A DNA stretch of 64,000 nucleotides from Azorinus chamasolen (Eukaryota > Mollusca > Bivalvia > Cardiida > Solecurtidae): contig OY755240.1 of assembly GCA_963576725.1 (NCBI GenBank), forward strand, positions 59,148,633 through 59,212,632, written 5' to 3'. Shown piece by piece: positions 50,210 through 59,811 of the stretch. Position 1 is the stretch's first letter, and each line of letters opens with the position of its first letter. The position numbers and the translations under genes were made by a program. The notes beneath the pieces were generated by a model. It was not told the DNA's origin. It saw only the letters and a list, made by a program, of their open reading frames with translations, and did no database searches.

Positions 50210-50344
50210 GATATGAGACAAGTTACGAGGCGCCTTGTGAAACCACAACACCAAGTGCGTTACACACTTAGGTGTCCACAGCTGGACAATAAAGTGCATT
50301 ACTTTGCTAGGCGTATCATGCAGTCGAAAGCACTTTGTTGTTAA
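50210..50344 (+). CDS. possible terminal exon, unrecognised
   Basis: After ATATTTTGCAG an open frame reads DMRQVTRRLVKPQHQVRYTL, RCPQLDNKVHYFARRIMQSK, ALCC and stops at TAA 50342. The composition (Arg, Gln, His, few stops) is more protein-like than the surroundings. There is no confirmed upstream exon or homology, and the opposite strand is also open here. Low confidence. Confidence 0.2.
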   Translation, partial: DMRQVTRRLVKPQHQVRYTLRCPQLDNKVHYFARRIMQSKALCC

Positions 50345-50844
50345 AATATGGACACGATGTGAAAAAAACAGCATGCAATCAACTAATTTTAGCTAATATG
50401 TCTCCACGTTCCTCTCGGATGAAATAGTGGCATTTTTCTGTCAAGACTAGGAAACACTTGTTTCAAAACACTTGTTCTTTTTGACAATGTTAACAAGACT
50501 TATTCTTTGCAACCAATCCAGTCCTTGATTTGTCCTAGATGCAGGGAGGGAACCTATAGTTCTCTCCCTGTGACTGGAGCAAACAGTTGGTACGGTTCTG
50601 TACATGTATCTTTCATAAATTACGAAAAACAAAAAGTTGGGATTGGCGCAACAAGCGATCGAAATGAGAACAAAACAAAAGATTGTTACCATGGCAAATG
50701 ATGTAGAATCCGATCTATATTACACATGTATTTAATAAGCAAGCAGGACCGACCAAGATCAGACAGTTCTTCCACCAATCACTTCATCTGGGTCTAGTCT
50801 GTTTGTGTATGCTTTGTAAGGCATATGTACCGTGAAATACATGG
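50345..50844. other. no recognised gene; one small palindrome
   Basis: Contains a short inverted pair GGGAGGGAACCTATAG and CTCTCCCTG near 50540 and an eroded TTAA-2 arm pair at 50740-50810 (AGCAAGCAGGACCGACCAAG and CATCTGGGTCTAGTCTGTTT). Confidence 0.4.
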
Positions 50845-51062
50845 TTAACCATTTCCCTCATACAAACGCCTTTTCATGCATTTGCAAACAGAGACGACCC
50901 AGAGTCTGCTCCGTTTGCTAATGGAATTTGATAGATTTGTTTTGTTTAGTTTCTAAAATGGCTACAATATTTTACCTTCCGTATTTCATTATCACTATTT
51001 TGTCCATGAATATTCAGTAGCTATTGAAATTTTGACTAAATATAGATCTGGGCAAGGGTTAA
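50845..51062 (-). mobile_element. TTAA-1 MITE, hairpin deleted
   Basis: TTAACCATTTCCCTCATACA to GGGCAAGGGTTAA. GCAAACAGAGACGACCCAGA joins GTCTGCTCCGTTTGC directly. Confidence 0.9.
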
Positions 51063-51120
51063 TTTGTATTGCGTATGATCGAAAGGTATATGTATGGAGC
51101 ACAGGGTAAATATTAAGAAT

Positions 51121-51515
51121 TTAACCCTTTCGGCGCCAAATTTCTAACTGTCGTCTGCAATCCAGAGTTGTTAAATCATATGGTAAAATAAGGAACTGGG
51201 ATAAATGTATGCAAAGTTCAAGGAATAAAGCACAAATATAGAAATAAAGTTGACACAAAAGGTGAAAACCCTGATCAGACGCCGCCTTGAAAAGGTGGCG
51301 TCTGATCTACATGTAGGACTGCACTGCTTGTCGTGGTGCATCAAATCAATCGATCATGACATCTCATTGAAAATATGAAAAATAACTAAGTAATCCAAAA
51401 AAAGGACAAAAAGTGAAGTCCCTAATCAGACGCCGCCTTAAAAAGGCGGCATCTGATCTGCGACTGCACTGTTTGTCGTGGCGCGTTTTTGCGACATTGG
51501 CGACGAAAGGGTTAA
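51121..51515 (+). mobile_element. TTAA-8 MITE leading into a tandem array
   Basis: TTAACCCTTTCGGCGCCAAA, hairpin ACCCTGATCAGACGCCGCC and complement TGATCTACATGTAGGAC, then a second hairpin CCCTAATCAGACGCCGCC. It ends GGCGACGAAAGGGTTAA. Confidence 0.8.
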
Positions 51516-51795
51516 ACAAAATTATGTTTCTTGAAATCAATCGATCACGACATCTCATTGAAAATATGAAAAATAACTGAGTAATCCAACTGAAAGGACA
51601 AAAAGTGAAGTGCCTAATCAGACGCCACCTTAAAAAGGCGGCATCTGATCTGCGACTGCACTGTTTGTCGTGGTGCGTTTTTGCGACATTGGCGGCGAAA
51701 GGGTTAAACAAAATTATGCTTCTTTAAATCAATCGATCACGACATCTCATTGAAAATATGAAAAATAACTGAGTAATCCAACTGAAATGACCTAC
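51344..51795 (+). repeat. 192-bp tandem duplication of a TTAA-8 end
   Basis: AATCAATCGATCACGACATC recurs at 51344, 51535 and 51727 (191-192 spacing). Each unit includes the hairpin tip CGCC(G/A)CCTTAAAAAGGCGG and the end GCGAAAGGGTTAA. Confidence 0.9.
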
Positions 51796-52148
51796 TTATC
51801 CTTTGTGTTTTATCTATCAAGGGAGATAATTTGCAGCTGAACAATACCCCCATTCATTTAAACAGGCCCGCTTCTTCATATTTGGAGGTAATATAACACA
51901 GTGGTTTATCAGAATTTGCACTTGGTCATCTGTACCCAAGGTTATAAATCTTCCGAGACTATGTCTAATATCATTCTCAAGTATTTGATTGGTCAGGTGG
52001 TGCTTGATAATGATTTCAGACGCAAGCAAACAGTTTTACAACCTCGGGGTCCGCTCTTTCAAAATTAAAAGTACCACAATAATTTATTGACAGGGACAGT
52101 TTCAATGGTGTACATTATTGGATCACGGGTACTTTACAATAAGAGGCA

Positions 52149-52365
52149 TTAACCCTATCCTTTATACAAACGCTTTGCCAACAGTGGACCCAGATCAGAT
52201 GGCTTCTGTAGGAGCATCCGATCTGGGTCTACTCTGTTTGTTTATGAAATAATAATAGATCTGATCCTCCAGTTTTTTGTCAAAGCAAAACATTGCCGTG
52301 GAAATTCTATATTATAAAAATCAAATAAATGATTATCCATGAAGTGACAATATCAAGCATAAGTG
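52149..52365 (-). mobile_element. TTAA-2 MITE
   Basis: TTAACCCTATCCTTTATACA, AACAGTGGACCCAGATCAGA, complement CCGATCTGGGTCTACTC, then TGATTATCCATGAAGTGACA. The right end is lost. Confidence 0.8.
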
Positions 52366-52420
52366 TTTAACAACATTGATCGGCGCCGTGGGTTAGCTGT
52401 ATTTATTCAATGTATAGAAA

Positions 52421-52630
52421 TACAGTAAAAAACCTTCTAATGCGACCACTTAATGAATTAACATGGTTGTCTTCATAAGCAGGTGGTTGCTTAATGCAGG
52501 ACAAACGTAATGCAGAAAGCTCCTCTAGGAGCTTTCTACATTACTTTTGTCCTGCATTAATCTACCACCTGCATCTAGCAGCCAAAATTATACCTCTTTC
52601 AGGTGGTTGCATTAGCGGAGTTTTACTGTA
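52421..52630. mobile_element. TA-3 MITE
   Basis: TACAGTAAAAAACCTTCTAA to GCGGAGTTTTACTGTA. Hairpin GCTTAATGCAGGACAAACGT and complement, tip AGCTCCTCTAGGAGCT. Confidence 0.93.
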
Positions 52631-52644
52631 GTACTAATATTTGC

Positions 52645-52730
52645 TTTAACTTTTTCAACGCTGAAATTACAAATGGACTATTCCAAAATGCAAACATGTC
52701 AAGCTCACTGTGAATATTCAAGGATTCTTA
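52645..52730 (+). mobile_element. TTAA-6 left half, cut by the next MITE
   Basis: TTTAACTTTTTCAACGCTGA and GCTCACTGTGAATATTCA. It stops where TTAA-2 begins. Confidence 0.75.
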
Positions 52731-52979
52731 AACTCTTTACTCCATGAATATTCAAATAAGAAATTATGACATCATGAATATTAATTATATCAAATTTTAA
52801 AATGGTGCATGAACACATAAAATGTTTGCTAACAGAAATTAAAGAATCATATTTATATTATTTCATAAGCAAACAGAGCAGATCCTGATCTGACGGTTCC
52901 TACAGGAGCCGTCTGATCTGGGTCTACTGTTTTTGTAAAGGCATCGGAAGGCGTATAAATTTATGGAGGAAAGGGTTAA
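52728..52979 (+). mobile_element. TTAA-2 MITE
   Basis: TTAAACTCTTTACTCCATGA to GGAGGAAAGGGTTAA. Arms GAGCAGATCCTGATCTGACG and CGTCTGATCTGGGTCTACTG, tip GTTCCTACAGGAGC. Confidence 0.92.
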
Positions 52980-53177
52980 TAGAAACGTATAAAATGACAA
53001 ACAATACAGAACAAGTACAGAAATCTGGGTCTACATTATTTGCAAAGAACATTACAGACTAGTTTTAACTCAATGGATTTAACTCCTTAGTCTCTACCAA
53101 TACTACACATAGTGTGTTATGAAACACCCTGTGTATACATACACAAGCCACTTTAAAAAATGGGCTAGTAACCTTCA

Positions 53178-53390
53178 TAAAACCTTATCGTGCGGGACAC
53201 GAGTCACTAATGTCATTTGCAAACAGTGCAGGCCCAGATGAGAGGGTTCCTAGATAAGCCCTCTCATCAGGTTCTGCACTGTTTGTCATGTAAGACTTTT
53301 CTTTAAAAATCTCCCAAAATATTCACCATAAGTTTGACCTGTTTCAGTATTGGAATAGTCCATTTAAAAATTTAGCGCTGTAAGGGTTAA
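53178..53390 (-). mobile_element. TTAA-6 MITE
   Basis: AAACCTTATCGTGCGGGACA to GCGCTGTAAGGGTTAA. Arms GTGCAGGCCCAGATGAGAGG and CTCTCATCAGGTTCTGCAC. Confidence 0.9.
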
Positions 53391-53408
53391 TATTGGACAG
53401 GAGAAGGA

Positions 53409-53610
53409 TTAACTCATTTTCTCCTAGGCTATTTTTAGATCCAATCTTTTTGCATTAATCTACCGAAAAGGAGCATTAACTAGAGAAAGGGTAAATTTTA
53501 TAATTTGAAACCATTGTGATAAATAGAGCATTTGCTCCTATAAGAGCTCCTATCATCACAATGATTTCACAATGTGAATTTTATAGAGGCGCAAAAATGC
53601 GTCACTAGGG
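53409..53610 (+). mobile_element. TTAA-3 MITE, right end lost
   Basis: TTAACTCATTTTCTCCTAGG, AATAGAGCATTTGCTCC, TATAAGAGC and ATCATCACAATGATTTCAC. Confidence 0.85.
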
Positions 53611-53778
53611 GCAATGTTTCAAAAGAAAATGTTGAATGGTCTCATTCATTCTCAGTTGTTATTACATAGTGGGTAGATAGGATACTGTATATTTTGGTAG
53701 AACCTACAGTGGTTTACCTATAACAAGTACGTGGCAGTGAATACCCTAAATTTCCCGGACTGGGTTAGAAGAGACCTG

Positions 53779-53956
53779 TGTCCATGCTTATAAAGCTTTT
53801 AGTTGAGTCTGAGTTTCGTTCTCAGGCTTTTGATTGGTCAGATTTGAGTTCGCAAGCTTTTGATTGGTCAGATTTGAGCCAAAGGCTCAAATCTGACCAA
53901 TCAAATGCTTGAGAACGTTCTCAGACTCAACTAAAAGCTTTATAAGCATGGACCCT
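53779..53956. mobile_element. J palindrome
   Basis: GTGTCCATGCTTATAAAGCT to AGCTTTATAAGCATGGACC. The left inner arm TTTTGATTGGTCAGATTTGA occurs twice. Confidence 0.92.
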
Positions 53957-54407
53957 GGTTTGAAACCCAAGTCCATGTTTCTATACGTCATGGGTGAAAA
54001 CCGACCAAGTGTGAAAACATAAAGTGACAGTTGATGACAAACAAAAAGATCATTTTCACAGTTTTAACATTTAACCTAAAACTTGTGAACCGGTAAATAC
54101 ATTTTACAACATTTCAGATCGATATGTGAAGCCGATAACAATGGCGTCACATACCAAACACATATATTCCATTATTTGAAGAGCAATTGAACACATCTGA
54201 AATGATCACTGAATTTGAAAATGTAGTGGATAAACCTTTTTACTCAAACACAATTTTACACAGGAGATAATGTTACAAGGAAGTGGATTGTGACTATGCT
54301 ACATGTATCTCTCCAGCAGTACCTATGTGCTTCTGTTGCATGTTTTTGTATCTGTATTCATTCTGTGTTTGTATGTGATTAGATTATGTACCCATGACAA
54401 ATTTGGA
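53957..54407. other. no recognised gene
   Basis: No exon or complete element; it could be promoter-distal sequence of the gene starting at 54742. Confidence 0.35.
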
Positions 54408-54608
54408 CCCTTACAATGCGAGAAACGCGTCACTAATGTCCTTTGCAAATAGTTTGACCCAGATGAGAGGAACCCTCTCATCAGGGTCTGCACTGTTTGC
54501 CATGTTACACTTTTCTTTAAAACATCCCTAAATATTCACCATATGACTGACCTAGATATGACGAATTTTGGAATAGTCCATTTGAAACTCTAGCGTTGTA
54601 TAGGTTAA
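54408..54608 (-). mobile_element. TTAA-6 MITE, tip deleted
   Basis: ACCCTTACAATGCGAGAAAC to GCGTTGTATAGGTTAA. Arms AGTTTGACCCAGATGAGAGG and CTCTCATCAGGGTCTGCAC. Confidence 0.88.
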
Positions 54609-54741
54609 TGGAAATTCAATTAACTCCGTTCTGTTGTGGGTTTTTTTTAACTACGGGCACCTGCTAATCCCAGTGTATTGATAACACCACAATCTAAGAG
54701 TCATTTTCAAACTGGACTTCGGCATTTAGCGAAGTGTTACA

Positions 54742-54979
54742 ATGGATACTTCTTATCGAAAACTGGTGTTAAGCTTAGTGGTTATTTTTGTGTGTTCTCT
54801 GATTGTATCGTTTCTGGCAATTTCTAATGATGTTTCTGGCAAAATTGCGACGATCAAATCAAATATTTTGGATACTAAAACAGAATTTAAAGGAAAGCAC
54901 ACAACACGGGTGTTGGTGAAGCAAACGCCCGAGGAGTATTTAAAGCTACCAATGTGCCCCGAGAAACCAGCTGGTTTAA
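54742..54979 (+). CDS. first exon of a type II membrane protein, possibly beta-1,4-galactosyltransferase family
   Basis: ATG at 54742 (context TTACAATGG) opens a frame encoding MDTSYRKLVLSLVVIFVCSL, IVSFLAISND and a stem region with a basic stretch. It ends KLPMCPEKPAGL just before a consensus donor A/GTAAGT at 54980. A short basic cytosolic tail, an anchor of about 20 residues and a stem are the Golgi glycosyltransferase layout. A LP-CPE-P-GL motif ending the first exon resembles the start of the catalytic region in beta-1,4-galactosyltransferases and BRE-4-like N-acetylgalactosaminyltransferases (L-P-x-C-P-x-x-P, then L-V-G). The catalytic motifs (DVD, GWGGED) are not in the rest of the window, so the next exon must lie beyond 64000 or be unrecognised. 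Family is inferred from this motif only. The frame remains open to 55065 past the donor, but that part looks intronic. Confidence 0.55.
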
Positions 54980-55061
54980 GTAAGTATTCTGATTATATCA
55001 TGTATAAGCCTTGCGTCTTGGACACAAAACTCCGTCTTCTATATAAACACTGTTCCCTTTT

Positions 55062-55300
55062 TTAACCCTTTCCCTGTTACAGATTTCAATACCTACTGAA
55101 TATTAATAGACAAAATAGTTATAATGAAATATGGAGGATGGAAAATTGTAGACATGTTAGAAAGTAAAGAAACAGCTATTTAAAATTCCATTAGCAAACA
55201 GAGCAGATCCTGATCAGACGACTCCTCTAGGAGCCGTCTGATCTGGGTCTACTCTGTTTGCAAATGCGTGAAAACAAGTTTATATGAGGGATATGGTTAA
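55062..55300 (+). mobile_element. TTAA-1 MITE in first intron of the 54.7-kb gene
   Basis: TTAACCCTTTCCCTGTTACA to GAGGGATATGGTTAA. Arms GAGCAGATCCTGATCAGACG and CGTCTGATCTGGGTCTACTC, tip CTCCTCTAGGAGC. Confidence 0.93.
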
Positions 55301-55305
55301 TATTG

Positions 55306-55535
55306 ATGTAATAAATAAGGACATCTTGAATATTTATTAGCTCAGGTTTTATACTTACAAATGCAAAAATGTGTTGTTGGTATTGGAAGAAACTAAAGAG
55401 TCAGGTCTATTATACTTTTATAAGCAAACAGGGCAGACCATGTAGAGAGTGCTCCAATAGGAGCCGTCTGTTCTTGGTAAACTATGTTTGCAAAGGCTTA
55501 AAAAACACGTTTATATGAGAGAAGGGGCTAACCTT
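55306..55535 (+). mobile_element. TTAA-2 MITE, diverged
   Basis: AATAAATAAGGACATCTTGA, GCAAACAGGGCAGACCATGT, complement CCGTCTGTTCTTGG, end GAGAAGGGGCTAA. Confidence 0.75.
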
Positions 55536-55589
55536 TCATATGACAGAGGTGCCTCGCAACTTTAAAGAGATAACCTAGACCAGACACCT

Positions 55590-55722
55590 GCCGAGTTGAC
55601 CCGGTTCTAATCAGACGGTTCCTGATTGGAGTCGTACTATCAGTCTGCTCTAATTGCTTATAGAATCATATAAACCTGATTCTACAGTTTCTTTCAACTA
55701 ACCGCGTGATCTTATACCATTT
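55590..55722 (-). mobile_element. TTAA-2 MITE interrupted by TTAA-4
   Basis: GTTCTAATCAGACGGTTCCT, CTATCAGTCTGCTCTAATTG and ATTCTACAGTTTCTTTC up to the border of the next element. Confidence 0.65.
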
Positions 55723-55970
55723 TAACCCTTCTCTTGCTGAATTTTAAAACATATTTCTCCTTCTTTACCCATGCCCTGTTGTATAATTACATATATCTTC
55801 ACTGTGTACAAGTATTTCGCAGTGCAATCACAGCTGTGGAGTGCATGGTTGCACAATCAACTTGTAAATAGTGCAGACCCTGATGAGACAGCTCCTGCAG
55901 GAGCTGTCTCATCTGGGTCTTCACTATTTACAGGTAGGTATATTGACGTGAATAGCAAGCGAAGGGTTAA
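55722..55970 (+). mobile_element. TTAA-4 MITE
   Basis: TTAACCCTTCTCTTGCTGAA to GCAAGCGAAGGGTTAA. Hairpin GACCCTGATGAGACAGCTCC and complement with CATCTGGGTC, tip AGCTCCTGCAGGAGCT. Confidence 0.95.
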
Positions 55971-56084
55971 GATTTCAGCTAATACATGGTATTATTTCTT
56001 ACAGTTCGTGAGGTTAAAGTTTAAACATGACACTCGATGAAAAATTCAAACATAAGCGTCTGAAATAAATGCATTTGTTTAGCT

Positions 56085-56342
56085 CTGTACATAATATATA
56101 CGCATTTTTACGCCTTTGCAAACAGAGTAACCCTGTTCAGACGGCTTCTATAGGAGCCGTCTGATCCGGGTCTGCCCTGCTTGCTTTTGATATAGTATAT
56201 ATCAGATTCTAGTTAATTTCTGTATGATATACACTTATTTTTTTCACAATACCTTTATAAGAACATGCCATCATTAATATTCGGTGCATTTATATTCATG
56301 ATGTCATTATTATTGCCTGAATATTCATGGAGTAAAGGATTA
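56085..56342 (-). mobile_element. TTAA-2 MITE
   Basis: TACGCATTTTTACGCCTTTG, GAGTAACCCTGTTCAGACGG, complement CCGTCTGATCCGGGTCTGCC, tip TTCTATAGGAGC, end GGAGTAAAGGATTAA. Confidence 0.88.
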
Positions 56343-56352
56343 ATATAAAGAT

Positions 56353-56582
56353 TATTCATTTTCCCTCATTTAAACCGGTTTTCACGCGTTTGCAAACAGA
56401 GAAGACCCAGATCAGACGGCTCCTTCAGGGGCCGTCTGATATGGGTCTGCTATGTTTGCTAATGGAATTTAAAAGCCCCGTTTTTAACTTTCTAAAATGG
56501 CTAAATTTTTCCACTTTTCATATATAATTATAACTATTGTGTCATTGAAAGTTCATTAGGTATTTATCAGGGGAAGGGTTAA
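56353..56582 (-). mobile_element. TTAA-1 MITE
   Basis: ATTTTCCCTCATTTAAACCG to CAGGGGAAGGGTTAA. Arms AGAAGACCCAGATCAGACGG and CCGTCTGATATGGGTCTGCT, tip GCTCCTTCAGGGGC. Confidence 0.9.
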
Positions 56583-56618
56583 ATACCCAAATCAATGATG
56601 TGCTGTATGTTTTATTAT

Positions 56619-56793
56619 TACAGTAAACCTCTCTATAACGGCCACTAAATTACATCAAGTATTTTGTGTTAAAGGCAGGTGGCTGCTATAGGAGCGTTTT
56701 GTTTTACTTTCGCCTTGTTTTAAGCAGCCACCTGCCCTAAAATACCATCTAATTAACACAATTTAGTGACCGTTTTAGAGAGGTTTTACTGTA
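56619..56793. mobile_element. TA-2 MITE, left arm deleted
   Basis: TACAGTAAACCTCTCTATAA to GAGAGGTTTTACTGTA. AGGCAGGTGGCTGC joins TATAGGAGCGTTTTGTTTTA. Confidence 0.92.
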
Positions 56794-57022
56794 TTATTAT
56801 TATTTTTCTTTACTTTTTATTCGTTTAAGTTTTCGATGAAACTATGGACCGAATGGCAAATAGTTTAGATTCTGGTGAGAAAGTGGGTTTCATGTCTTTT
56901 AACGTGCTTTTTTCTCCAGATTTCAAATGTCTTTCTATGATAATGTGATTGAACGTATGTATGTAATGTTGATGTTTACATAACCAGAAACTGTAAAGTT
57001 TGTGTTAATAAAGTATTCTATC

Positions 57023-57240
57023 TACACTAAAACCTCTCTATAACAGCCACTAAATTACATCAAGTATTTTTTTGGTGTTAAAGGCAGGTGGCAGCTTAAA
57101 GCAAGGTGAAAGTAAAACAGAACGCTCTTATAAGAGCGTTCTGTTTTACTTTCACCTTGCTTTAAGCTGTCACCTGCCCTAAATACCAACTACATGTAAT
57201 TAACACAATTTAGTGGCCGTTATAGAGAGTTTATACTGTA
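57023..57240. mobile_element. TA-2 MITE
   Basis: TACACTAAAACCTCTCTATA to GAGAGTTTATACTGTA. An almost perfect hairpin with GGTGAAAGTAAAACAGAACG and the tip CGCTCTTATAAGAGCG. Confidence 0.94.
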
Positions 57241-58030
57241 TCATGTCTTGGCTCCTCACCTGGATCGATGCTGTTTTCAAATAGCAAGACACAATTTAAC
57301 TTTTGCAATACAGGGTAGCTCGATTCAATAAGAGATTTCTATCAGGTCTGTCTACTATTTACACACGATCTGAAAAATTCAATACGTATAATCATCAACA
57401 AAAGACATAACTCGAATGCCAATGGGGATCAATAGAACATGTACAAACATTTTTTTGTATATAATGGCCACTCAACAATAGTATAATCCTGGACATGAAA
57501 GCAGGTGCTACACAGGTTAATGGTTTACGTCGTAATTACGCCTTTTGACACATTCGCAAATTGGGTACACCCAGATTTGACAGCTGCTATAGGAATAGTC
57601 AGCTCTGTATGCGTATGATAACCCTTCGCTTGCTGAATTTCGAAATACATTTCCCTTTTTTGAATTCGTCAATTGACAAACCCTTTGAATTAGTGACACA
57701 CGTGTACATGCTAGATCGTATAAATTTATGACTATCGTCTGTTCAGTTGCCTATCCGATTACAATCAGAATCGCAAAGTTGTCTTAAAATGGTTCAACTA
57801 GCAGTCCTAATACACACAAGTAGTTCTGCTGGATGTCCTACTTTTAGCAAACACATGTAAATTTGTTGTTACCCTCATGCTTCCCCATGGAACCAAGTAA
57901 TACACCCCATACTGTATTATTATTATTTTGTATTGTGTTAATTTCTCATTTTTACATCCTGTATGTAATGAGAATAAAATGTAATAGTTGTAGTTGTAGT
58001 TGCTATAGACGGGATCTGCTGTTGAATTTG
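57241..58030. other. no recognised gene
   Basis: Intron or intergenic sequence. A broken TTAA-1 arm pair lies near 57555-57612 and a short TTAA-4 left-end fragment near 57618. Nothing else is recognised. Confidence 0.4.
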
Positions 58031-58286
58031 TTAACCCCTTCTTTCATATAAACGCCTTCTCGCGCATTTGCAAACACACTAGACCCAGATCAGACGGCTC
58101 ATAAAGGAGCTCATACAGGAGCCGTCTGATCAGGGTCTGTCCTGTTTTATTTTGGTATAATATAGACACGATTCTACAGTTTCTGCCTGACCCAAATCAT
58201 CCTGAGCACATACGCCATTCTAAAGAAAACATCTAACAGTCATGATGTCAGTATTCCTTACATGAATAGTAAACAGGGAAAAGGTC
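58031..58286 (-). mobile_element. TTAA-2 MITE with partly duplicated hairpin tip
   Basis: TTAACCCCTTCTTTCATATA to AACAGGGAAAAGG. Arms ACTAGACCCAGATCAGACGG and CCGTCTGATCAGGGTCTGTC; the tip reads GGCTCATAAAGGAGCTCATA followed by CAGGAGCC. Confidence 0.88.
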
Positions 58287-58339
58287 GCTATTGTATGAAC
58301 TGATACCAGAACTATATTCCCAGTGTCCCTTAAAATGAC

Positions 58340-58415
58340 AGAGACAAACAAAGTAGACCCAGATCAGAGTGGTCCTGGTGGAGCCCTCTGATCAGGATCT
58401 GCACTGTTTGTTGAA
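58340..58415 (-). mobile_element. hairpin core fragment
   Basis: AGACAAACAAAGTAGACCCA, GATCAGAGTGG and complement CCCTCTGATCAGGATCTGCA; the flanks are not those of a complete element. Confidence 0.6.
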
Positions 58416-58424
58416 TCGATCGAA

Positions 58425-58623
58425 ACAGAGCTACAGATAAGGGTGCGTACCCAAATACTAAAATCATCATTTCTCCACCAAACCCTTTACTGTGACCACT
58501 CTTTAGAATCGTCTCGAAGAGACGATTCTAAAGATTGGTCACAGTATAGGGTTTGGTTGAAAAAATAAAGGGCTTATTCGTGAAAGTGTTTTAATTTACG
58601 CATCTTATCTGGAGCTCTGTCGA
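58425..58623. mobile_element. K MITE, complete
   Basis: Terminal repeats ACAGAGCTACAGATAAGG and CTTATCTGGAGCTCTGT. Central palindrome GACCACTCTTTAGAATCGTC and complement inside CTCCACCAAACCC and GGGTTTGGTTG. Confidence 0.92.
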
Positions 58624-58727
58624 TGTACATGGCTTATAGCAGCAAATACGTTGGTTGCTGTGCCCCGGCTAACATGAAAAATGGATGGGTATCAAAATAA
58701 GATCTGGACAGGTTTTTCTTTAATAAT

Positions 58728-58933
58728 ACAGTAAAACCTCTCTTAACCGGAATTCTAGTAGAGAAGACTTTAGATATTTTAGACAGATGACTGCTTAATG
58801 CAGGGTGATAGTCATGCAGAAAGTTCCTCTAGGAGCTTTCAGCATGACTTCCACCCTGCATTAAGCTGTCACCTGTCGCCAAGACCGATATTTATACTAA
58901 ATTTAATGTCCGGTTAAGAGAGGTTTTACTGTA
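58728..58933. mobile_element. TA-1 MITE
   Basis: TACAGTAAAACCTCTCTTAA to GAGAGGTTTTACTGTA. Hairpin GCTTAATGCAGGGTGATAGT and complement, tip GTTCCTCTAGGAGC. Confidence 0.94.
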
Positions 58934-58939
58934 TAGACA

Positions 58940-59138
58940 TACAGTAGAATCTGTCTGAAGTGGCCATTCATTTATTGAACATATGAGTCTTAAAAAGCAG
59001 GTGGTTGCTTAATGCAGGTCAAAAAGTAATGCCAAAAGCTCCTATAGGAGCTTTCCGCATTACTTATGACATGCATTAAGCTACCACCTCCCTTACAGAC
59101 CCATAATTAGAGCTCTTTTTGATGCAGATTATACTGTA
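58940..59138. mobile_element. TA-4 MITE
   Basis: TACAGTAGAATCTGTCTGAA to GATGCAGATTATACTGTA. Hairpin GCTTAATGCAGGTCAAAAAG and complement, tip AGCTCCTATAGGAGCT. Confidence 0.92.
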
Positions 59139-59300
59139 AATGGATCATTCCAGGACAAAAGTGATACAGAAAGCTCCTAAAGGAGCCTTTTACAATACAC
59201 CTACATGTACGTCCTCCTATATATACATGAAGCTATCATCTGTTTTAAAAACACAGAATTAGATTCCGTTTGAGAGGTCGTATTAAGTGAGACTTTCCTG
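59139..59300. mobile_element. TA-type MITE remnant
   Basis: AGGACAAAAGTGATACAGAA, AGCTCCTAAAGGAGCC and the end TTTGAGAGGTCGTATTAAGT; the left terminus is lost. Confidence 0.6.
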
Positions 59301-59344
59301 CATTTATCCAAGAACAGTAAATCTCGATGATTATAACACTCAAA

Positions 59345-59553
59345 TACAGTAAAACCCCGCTAATGCGACCACCAAAAAGGGGCATAATTCTGGGTGGCAG
59401 AGGCAGGTGGTAGCTTAATGCAGGACGAAAGTTATGCAGAAAGCTCCTCTAGGAGCTTTCTGCATAACTTTCGTCCTGCATTAAGCAACCACCTGCTTTA
59501 AACGACATCGGTGGCTGTTTATTAAGTGGTCGCATTAGCGGGGTTTCACTGTA
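59345..59553. mobile_element. TA-3 MITE, near-perfect
   Basis: TACAGTAAAACCCCGCTAAT to GCGGGGTTTCACTGTA. The hairpin GCTTAATGCAGGACGAAAGT and complement with tip AGCTCCTCTAGGAGCT has no stem mismatch visible, suggesting recent activity. Confidence 0.96.
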
Positions 59554-59575
59554 ATTACATGCATAATGTAGGGGT

Positions 59576-59811
59576 TTTAGCCATTTCCCTGTTTAGTATT
59601 CATGTAAGAAATAATGACAACATGAATATTTATTAGTTAAATTTTCATAATAGAAACTTTTTCAAGGGAAATTCACTATAGAATCAGATCTATATAATGT
59701 CAAAAGCAAACAGAGCAGACCATGATCAGAAGACTCATACAGGAGCCGTCTGATCTGGGTCTACTCTATTTGCAAATGCATGAAAAATGTGTTTGTATGA
59801 GGCAAAGGGAT
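59576..59811 (+). mobile_element. TTAA-2 MITE
   Basis: TTTAGCCATTTCCCTGTTTA, arms GAGCAGACCATGATCAGAAG and CGTCTGATCTGGGTCTACTC, tip CTCATACAGGAGC. Confidence 0.85.

Noticed and set aside
50447..50701. Overlapping plus and minus open frames of 64-81 codons
   Set aside because: Both strands are open over the same unique stretch, with no splice context and no recognisable motif.
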